Positions 59,501-64,000 of a stretch of 64,000 bases of DNA are shown one piece after another (positions within the stretch are counted from its first letter, which is position 1; each line of letters opens with the position of its first letter). A model generated the notes under the pieces. That model searched no databases. It worked only from the letters and a program-made list of their open reading frames with translations, and was not told the DNA's origin. Both the position numbers and the translations under genes were made by a program. This DNA comes from Nitrospirillum sp034653275 (GTDB taxonomy: Bacteria > Pseudomonadota > Alphaproteobacteria > Azospirillales > Azospirillaceae): assembly GCF_034653275.1 (NCBI RefSeq), contig NZ_JAYEES010000004.1:62001-126000 (forward strand), read 5' to 3'.

Positions 59501-59948
59501 CGCCACCCGCGAGGGGGAAGAGATGGTGGAGCCGGCGCAGGCCATCTACGGCCCCAAGGTCATGATCATCAACCAGATGTCGGGCTCCGGCGGCGACGCT
59601 CTGCCCTGGCTGTTCCGCAAGGCCAAGCTGGGCACCCTGGTGGGGGTGCGCACCTGGGGCGGCCTGGTGGGCATCGGCGGCTATCCCCCGCTGATGGACG
59701 GCGGTTCCATCACCGCGCCGCGCTGGGCGCTCTACGGCACCCATGGCGAGTGGGAGGTGGAGAACATCGGCATCCCGCCGGATGTGGAGGTGGAGCAGGA
59801 TCCCGCCCTGGTGCGCCAGGGCCACGACCCGCAGCTGGAAAAGGCGGTGGCCGTGGCGCTGGACCAGCTGGCCAAGAACCCGCCCCAGACCTTCACGCGG
59901 CCTGCCTATCCGGACCGCAAGCCGGTGCTGCCGGAGGGGGGGCGGTAA
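56571..59948 (+). CDS. Secreted tricorn-type S41 protease
   Basis: The product is 1,125 residues from ATG at 56571 (weak ribosome binding site). A signal peptide (WLGVVLAYLLVPVSVAGSFA) is followed by beta-propeller repeats with PxWSPDGK-like turns (residues 50-550, for example SPDGSLVAYTG and PAWSPDGKTVAWF). A Lys/Asp-rich loop near residue 570-590 is unusual. A PDZ domain (VNVAVGDLLLAVNGNEV) precedes the C-terminal peptidase core. The catalytic serine is probably S1006 in MSGSGGDALPWLF, matching Ser965 of the archaeal tricorn protease. It probably trims peptides in the periplasm. Metallo-peptidase genes occur further on, but no operon link is seen. Confidence 0.85.
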   Translation: MRWLGVVLAYLLVPVSVAGSFAQAQTKPPEAPPPGAKPASAPPPLMLQHPSLSASLIAFDYGGQIWTVPRAGGQATLLVAGQGQNSGPVFSPDGSLVAYTGTYDGNTDVYLVPAGGGQPQRLTWHPGRDVAVGWTPDGKNVLFRTPRTTPRDLDQLYTIPVTGGAATQLPLPSGFQASYSPDGGRLAYVPFSQWQPAWKHYRGGQTSRVWIAALSDSSVVKIPRDNSNDRNPLWVGDTVYFLSDREGPVALYAYDVKTAKVTPVVRNAQGFDIQSAASGPGGIVYDQFGTLNLYDTTTHQAHAVPVTISGELPQTRAHLETLDPGQILHAALSPTGKRVLFETHGEILSVPAEKGDVRNLTQSPGVADRDPAWSPDGKTVAWFSDQGGEYALHLRPADGLGPVKVIALGQPPSYFYGPLWSPDSKKIAYTDKRLNLWMVDVEHGTPVKVDTDRYDSPASQLNPAWSPDSRWIAYAKQLPNHLHGVFVYGLADKKAQMVTDGRSNATSPRFDKSGKYLYFVAFTNNGLDQGWLDMSSMGRATDGRVYVMVLRRDLPSPLAPESDEEAAADGKKAGQEDGDKKGDDKKGDGKKAAEVLIDFAGLDQRTLALPIPRVNLAGIEVGTEGIVFAAAQPVALTDEDYLEGDENGPPSLEVARFDLKTRKTDKFVDGVDAGSFLVSADGRKVLYAQHGRWFVNGADKAPDAGAGALKLDEMQVWVDPRAEWRQMYHEAWRIERDFLYDPKAQGLDLAKAEQVYAPFLEALAGRVDLNALFAEMTGHIGLGHTFVGGGAFPKQDKVSVGLLGADYRVVAGRYQFARILEGENWTPGARAPLTQPGVNVAVGDLLLAVNGNEVKTDQEVYRYFLGTAGKQTVLTVGPKADGSGSRQVTVVPLPSETKLRLHTWMEENRRKVDQLSGGRLAYVYLPDTAAGGFANFNRYYYSQVGKQGAIVDERFNHGGQIADFIVEQMKKTPQMIDATREGEEMVEPAQAIYGPKVMIINQMSGSGGDALPWLFRKAKLGTLVGVRTWGGLVGIGGYPPLMDGGSITAPRWALYGTHGEWEVENIGIPPDVEVEQDPALVRQGHDPQLEKAVAVALDQLAKNPPQTFTRPAYPDRKPVLPEGGR

Positions 59949-59960
59949 GGTGGTGGCGAC

Positions 59961-59988
59961 GGGCGCGGGCCATCATCCGCGCCCTTTT
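59961..59988 (+). terminator. Rho-independent terminator of the tricorn gene
   Basis: GGGCGCGG, an 8-base loop, then CCGCGCCC form a perfect 8-base stem followed by TTTT. It lies in the 55-base gap before the convergent antiporter gene. Confidence 0.8.
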
Positions 59989-60003
59989 CTCCGCGAAGTC
60001 CCT

Positions 60004-61749
60004 TTATACAGCCTCCGCCACCGCCCCGTCCGGCGGCGTGTCCCGGGCCGGGGCGGGGTCGGGGATGCGCAGGCCGTGGGTGTGGGCCAGCATGGCCTGG
60101 GCGATTTCCCGCTCACCCATGATGACCAGGCTGGCGCCGTGCTGGCGCAGATGGTCCACGGCGGCGTCGGTGTGGGCGCGGGCGATGATGTCCAGCTGGG
60201 GGTTGCGCTTGCGCGCCTGGGCCACCACCTGCCCGGCCTCGAAGCTGTTGGGCACGGCCACGAACAGCCACCGCGCGCCGTCCAGGTTGGCGGCGGCCAG
60301 CACATCCGGCTGGGCCGCGTTGCCGGCGATGACCTCCTGCCCGGCGCCGCGCAGCTGTTCCAGGATGCCGGTGTCCTCTTCCACCACCAGCACGGGCGTG
60401 CCGTCGTTGCGCAGGGCCTCGCCCACCAGGCGGCCGACGCGGCCGTAACCGATGATGATGGCGTGGTCGGTCAGGGCGGTGGGTTCCGGCGCCGTGAACG
60501 TCTTGGCCTTGGCCGCCGCCTCCGCCGCCTCCGCCTCGCCGGTGGTCACCGCCGCCTTGCGCTGGCGCTGGGCGGCCAGGCGCTGCAGGCCGATGAACAC
60601 CAGGGGGTTCAACAGGATGGACAGGATGGCCCCCGCCAGGATCAGGCTTTGCCCCGTGGGCGGCAGCAGTCCCAGGTCCACGCCGAACGCCGCCAGGATG
60701 AAGGAGAACTCACCGATCTGCGCCAGGCCGCCGGCGATGGTCAGCGCCGTGGGGACGCTGTGGCGGAAGGCGCGCACCAGCACATAGGCTGCCGCCACCT
60801 TGCCCACCAGGATGATGGCCAGCGTGCCCAGCAGGGGCAGCGGATGGTCGATCAGGATGTGCCAGTCGAACAGCATGCCCACCGACACGAAGAACAGCAC
60901 GGCGAAGGCGTCGCGCAGCGGCAGCAATTCCTCCGCCGCCTCGTGCGCCAGGGGGGATTCGGCCAGGGTCATGCCGGCGAAGAAGGCGCCCAGGGCGAAG
61001 GACACGCCGAACAGCTCGGCGGCCCCAAAGGCCACGCCCAGCGCCACGGCCAGCACCGCCAGGCGGAACAGCTCGCGGGAGCCGGTCTGGGCGACGCGGT
61101 GCAGGATCCAGGGGATCAACCGGCGCCCGCCCACCAGCATCAGGGCCACGAACAGGGCGACCTTGCCCAGGGTCAGCGCCAGGGTCAGGCTCAGTTGTGA
61201 CCAGGACGGCGTGCCCATGCCGCCCAGCAGGTCACCCAGCGCCGGCAGCAGCACCAGCGCCAGCACCATGGCCATGTCCTCCACCACCAGCCAGCCGATA
61301 GCGATCTTGCCGCCCTGCGTCTCCATCAGCCGGCGTTCCTGCAGCGTGCGCAGCAACACCACCGTACTGGCGACCGACAGGGCCAGGCCGAAAACCAACC
61401 CCGCCCCCAGGCCCCAGCCCATCAGGTGGGCAAGGCCCATGCCCATCAGGGTGGCGACGCCGATCTGCGCCAGCGCGCCGGGAATGGCGATCAGTTTCAC
61501 CGACATGAGGTCGGACAGGGAGAAATGCAGGCCCACCCCGAACATCAGCAGGATGACGCCGATCTCCGCCAGCTGCGACGCCAGGTGCTGATCGGCGACG
61601 AAGCCCGGCGTGAACGGGCCCAGGATGACCCCCGCCAGCAAATACCCCACCAGGGGCGAGATGCGCAGGCGGGTGGCGATGGCGCCCAGGACGAAGGCGC
61701 AGCCGAGGCCGCCGACGATGATGGCGATCAGGGGGGTCTCATGCATCAT
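60004..61749 (-). CDS. CPA2-family cation/proton antiporter with TrkA-N domain (YbaL/KefB-like)
   Basis: The product is 581 residues from ATG at 61749 (a second ATG follows at once); the longer open frame to 61911 is unlikely. Twelve membrane segments form the Na+/H+ exchanger domain (FVLGAIATRLRISPLVGYLLAG, then EIGVILLMFGVGLHFSLSDL). The cytoplasmic TrkA-N nucleotide-binding domain starts at about residue 440 with HAIIIGYGRVGRLVGEAL, then LVVEEDTGILEQLRGAGQ. This fits YbaL/KefB-type K+/H+ antiporters, in which NAD(H) or glutathione status controls ion exchange. It faces the tricorn gene, with a terminator between. Confidence 0.9.
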   Translation of the reverse strand: MMHETPLIAIIVGGLGCAFVLGAIATRLRISPLVGYLLAGVILGPFTPGFVADQHLASQLAEIGVILLMFGVGLHFSLSDLMSVKLIAIPGALAQIGVATLMGMGLAHLMGWGLGAGLVFGLALSVASTVVLLRTLQERRLMETQGGKIAIGWLVVEDMAMVLALVLLPALGDLLGGMGTPSWSQLSLTLALTLGKVALFVALMLVGGRRLIPWILHRVAQTGSRELFRLAVLAVALGVAFGAAELFGVSFALGAFFAGMTLAESPLAHEAAEELLPLRDAFAVLFFVSVGMLFDWHILIDHPLPLLGTLAIILVGKVAAAYVLVRAFRHSVPTALTIAGGLAQIGEFSFILAAFGVDLGLLPPTGQSLILAGAILSILLNPLVFIGLQRLAAQRQRKAAVTTGEAEAAEAAAKAKTFTAPEPTALTDHAIIIGYGRVGRLVGEALRNDGTPVLVVEEDTGILEQLRGAGQEVIAGNAAQPDVLAAANLDGARWLFVAVPNSFEAGQVVAQARKRNPQLDIIARAHTDAAVDHLRQHGASLVIMGEREIAQAMLAHTHGLRIPDPAPARDTPPDGAVAEAV

Positions 61750-61944
61750 GGGTGGGGGGTGGCCTCCGGATATGGTTTTGGGGGCGGACGCCCCGGTTTC
61801 GCGGGGGCACCCTAGCAGGCCGTGCCGCCCCATCCCACCCCGCAGCGGGCGGAATCCGCATGGCGTCGGCATTTTACGGACTGGAATGGAAACGGCAGTG
61901 ACGGGGGGCACCAGGACCCCACGTCACCGCCGTTGTTCACATCG

Positions 61945-64000
61945 TCATTGGCCCAGGCGCGCCACGTTGTCGTCGGAATTGCGGTCGATCAGCTTGTTGT
62001 AGGGATCGATGCCGACGAACGCCGGCTTCCTGTCCACCACCAGCTCGATGGTCTGGTCACCGAAATGGAGCGGGTGCTTGGCCAGATGGATGACGTCCTG
62101 GTCGCCGAAGGCTCCCTTCCCCGGTTCGGCGCTGAACAGGCCGATGTCGATGGGCATGGCGATGAAGGGGATGGGCGCCTCCTTGCCTTGGCCGTCCGCC
62201 TCGAACTTGGCGGCGCTGACGGTCACGCTGACCTTGTACCGCCCGTCAGGCAGGGCCTCGGCATGCGAGGCCGTGACCTTCAGGTCGTACAGCACGATCT
62301 TTTCCAGCATGTCGCTGATCAGGTCGGTCTGGTCCGGCGCCTCCGCCTTCAAGGCCGCCACCAGGTCGGTGGACAGGGCGTAGCGATCGGTACGGGCCTT
62401 GCTTTCCCTCAGCAGGCGGGCCAGCGCCCGGTTCACCGTATCCTCGCCCAGGTAGTCCTTGAGCGCGTACAGGGCCAGCGAGCCCTTCTGGTAGTGGATG
62501 TAGGGCTGACCCTCCACCCGCACCAGCGGCAGTTCCTCCAGATCCTCGTGCCCGCGGGCGGCCAGGTAGCGATCCAGTTCGAATTTCAGGAACTTGCGGA
62601 TCTGGTTGGGCCCGTACTCGTGCTCCATCACCATCAACGCGGTGTACTGCGCCAGGCTTTCCACCAGCAGGGTGCCGCCCTGGACGTTGGCGGCGATCAG
62701 CTGATGGCCCCACCACTGGTGGGCCACCTCATGCGCCGTCACATAGAACACGGGGTCGATCTTGGTCTTGTCCCGCAGGTCGGTGATGAAGCCGATGCCC
62801 TCGGAATAGGGCACGGTGTTGGGGAAGCTTTGGGCGAAGCTGGCGTAGTCCGGGAACTCCAGCACCCGCAGCTGCCGGTGCTGATAGGGCCCGAAGTTCC
62901 GGCTGGCGTAAGTCAGCGCCCGCTTCATGCCCAGCATCATGCGGTCCACGTTCCAGGCATGCGGCTGGTGGTAATAGACCGCCAGGTCCACGGCGTGGTC
63001 GCCCTCGCCCCAGGTGTCCCGCGCCACGGTATAGCGGGCGGACAGCCAGGATTCGAAATGGGCGATGGGGCTGTCGGTGCGATAGTGGAAATAGCGGCGC
63101 TCGCAGCCCATCGCGTCCTTGGCCGTCCATTCCTTTTCCAGGTAGCCCGGCGCGATGGCGATCTGGTCCGGCACGGTGGAGATGGTGGTCTCGAAATCCA
63201 CGAAGTCGGCGTCGGGCCCCAGGTCCGACACCGTCCATTGGCTCTGGTCCTCCAGCTTGGGCATGCGGTCGATGGGATCCAGGCCATGGCGGCGGCGCTT
63301 GAACTTGTCCTCCAGCAGGCGTGCGCGGTCGAAACCGATGATGGGCAGGGCGCGGCGATAGCCGATGAAGCTGCCGTTATCCACGACAGGGGGGGCCACG
63401 GCGTCGTTGGTGAATCCGGGGTTGCGCTGGCTGATGGCGAAGTCCAACCGGCGCGTCTCCCCCGGCGCCAACGGCTGGTCCAGGGTGAAGATGTAATAAT
63501 TCAGGGCGTGGTCTTCGGTGGTCAGCTTGGCCCCGTCCAGTGCTGCCTTTTCCAGCGTGATGCGCACGGGCAACACCATATGCACCTGGCCAATGGGCGC
63601 CTGGGTGCGGTTCTCCAGCGTGTAATGCCCGCGGGCGTCAAAACCCTGAAGTTCGGGATAGATGTCCACGTCCACCGACACCTTGGTGATGCGGGGCTGG
63701 GGCAGGGTCTCATACCGGCGGTAGGTCCGTTCGAACGCCACCTCCTGGTCCTCGGTCATCCGCCGGTCTCGGTATTCGTTCAGGACGTGGGTGTTGTGGT
63801 GGATCCAGACGCCGCTGCCGATGAAGGCCAGCAGCAGCACGCCCGCCAGGGCGCGGGTGGGGGCGGTCCAGCCGGTCACCAGCGCCCGGCCCCGGTCGCG
63901 CCAGGTCAGGGTGCGGCTGCGGGGCCACAGCATATGGCTCAGCAACAGCAGCAGCAGCGCCGCCATGCCCCAGTAGACGTTGAACCAGGAATGGGCCAGC
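61945..64000 (-). CDS. ABC-2 permease / M1 aminopeptidase fusion (C-terminal part)
   Basis: The coding frame is open to the window end at 64000, so only the C-terminal 684 residues are seen. It begins with membrane helices (SWFNVYWGMAALLLLLL, then AGVLLLAFIGSGVWI), followed by an extracytoplasmic M1 peptidase domain. The zinc motif HEVAHQWWGHQ is present, with the third ligand Glu in VESLAQYTALMV. Where M1 exopeptidases have GAMEN, this protein has VPYSEGIGF. In the known fusion family the missing N-terminal part is an ABC-2 permease and the ATPase gene lies nearby, here outside the window. The substrate is unknown. Confidence 0.8.
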   Translation of the reverse strand, partial: LAHSWFNVYWGMAALLLLLLSHMLWPRSRTLTWRDRGRALVTGWTAPTRALAGVLLLAFIGSGVWIHHNTHVLNEYRDRRMTEDQEVAFERTYRRYETLPQPRITKVSVDVDIYPELQGFDARGHYTLENRTQAPIGQVHMVLPVRITLEKAALDGAKLTTEDHALNYYIFTLDQPLAPGETRRLDFAISQRNPGFTNDAVAPPVVDNGSFIGYRRALPIIGFDRARLLEDKFKRRRHGLDPIDRMPKLEDQSQWTVSDLGPDADFVDFETTISTVPDQIAIAPGYLEKEWTAKDAMGCERRYFHYRTDSPIAHFESWLSARYTVARDTWGEGDHAVDLAVYYHQPHAWNVDRMMLGMKRALTYASRNFGPYQHRQLRVLEFPDYASFAQSFPNTVPYSEGIGFITDLRDKTKIDPVFYVTAHEVAHQWWGHQLIAANVQGGTLLVESLAQYTALMVMEHEYGPNQIRKFLKFELDRYLAARGHEDLEELPLVRVEGQPYIHYQKGSLALYALKDYLGEDTVNRALARLLRESKARTDRYALSTDLVAALKAEAPDQTDLISDMLEKIVLYDLKVTASHAEALPDGRYKVSVTVSAAKFEADGQGKEAPIPFIAMPIDIGLFSAEPGKGAFGDQDVIHLAKHPLHFGDQTIELVVDRKPAFVGIDPYNKLIDRNSDDNVARLGQ

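Noticed and set aside
1..64000. tRNA, rRNA, CRISPR arrays, insertion sequences, prophage genes
   Set aside because: No tRNA-like cloverleaf, rRNA segment, regular spaced repeats, transposase, integrase or phage protein was recognised in reading the window.

Overview
The window is about 68% GC by eye, has gene overlaps of the ATGA/GTGA type, and carries alphaproteobacterial markers: a UPF0262 gene beside hisD, short-form HisG, an EIVVTAT-type TonB box, and the LacI / TonB receptor / tryptophan-halogenase-like carbohydrate grouping. I infer an alphaproteobacterium, most likely of the Rhodospirillales/Azospirillaceae (Nitrospirillum or Niveispirillum-like). It looks like chromosomal sequence. 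I saw no rRNA, tRNA, CRISPR array, insertion sequence, integrase or phage gene.

Layout. 1-4.4 kb: end of a short-chain fatty-acid transporter, an RDD membrane protein, two tandem secreted proteins with paired retropepsin-like DTG domains, and a VOC-fold protein. 4.5-10.7 kb: a catabolic-looking cluster with a 2-hydroxycarboxylate transporter, a LeuC/LeuD-type dehydratase, LysR and Crp regulators, and a divergent class II aldolase. 10.7-13.2 kb: a VapBC toxin-antitoxin pair, PPK2 and a thioesterase. 13.1-23.4 kb: a carbohydrate-type uptake region with a GPH symporter, two LacI regulators with the same recognition helix, a flavin halogenase-like protein, a TonB receptor and an MFS transporter. 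Related TGACARC dyads lie in its promoter regions, but there is no glycoside hydrolase. 23.5-26.2 kb: a degenerate GGDEF-EAL protein facing a Sel1-repeat protein.

26.2-32.0 kb: LysR plus a five-gene operon (ACAD10/11-type acyl-CoA dehydrogenase, SDR, APH-type kinase, histidine phosphatase, SDR). It resembles an unfused version of human ACAD10/11 chemistry and the bacterial levulinate pathway. 32.0-35.0 kb: two DUF4349 lipoproteins flanking a secreted TIM-barrel-like protein. 35.1-39.9 kb: a secreted metallophosphoesterase, an HAD acid-phosphatase lipoprotein, a DUF3667 membrane protein and an orphan periplasmic binding protein. 40.3-49.2 kb: a chemoreceptor, a small unknown gene, a frameshifted DUF3141 PHA-synthase-like gene, oxyR-katA, a possible small gene or sRNA, and a LysE exporter.

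49.2-52.1 kb: an operon of fatty-acid hydroxylase, ECF sigma factor, anti-sigma factor and CnrX-like metal sensor, with a divergent secreted Cys-rich protein. 52.3-55.3 kb: hisG-hisD-UPF0262-LMW phosphatase. 55.4-64 kb: a second orphan binding protein, a tricorn-type periplasmic protease, a CPA2 cation/proton antiporter and the C-terminal part of an ABC-2 permease/M1 peptidase fusion that runs off the window.

Start codons were chosen from Shine-Dalgarno spacing and signal peptides. Several genes use GTG, and one LacI gene appears to use TTG. All family calls come from reading motifs by eye; no database search was run.
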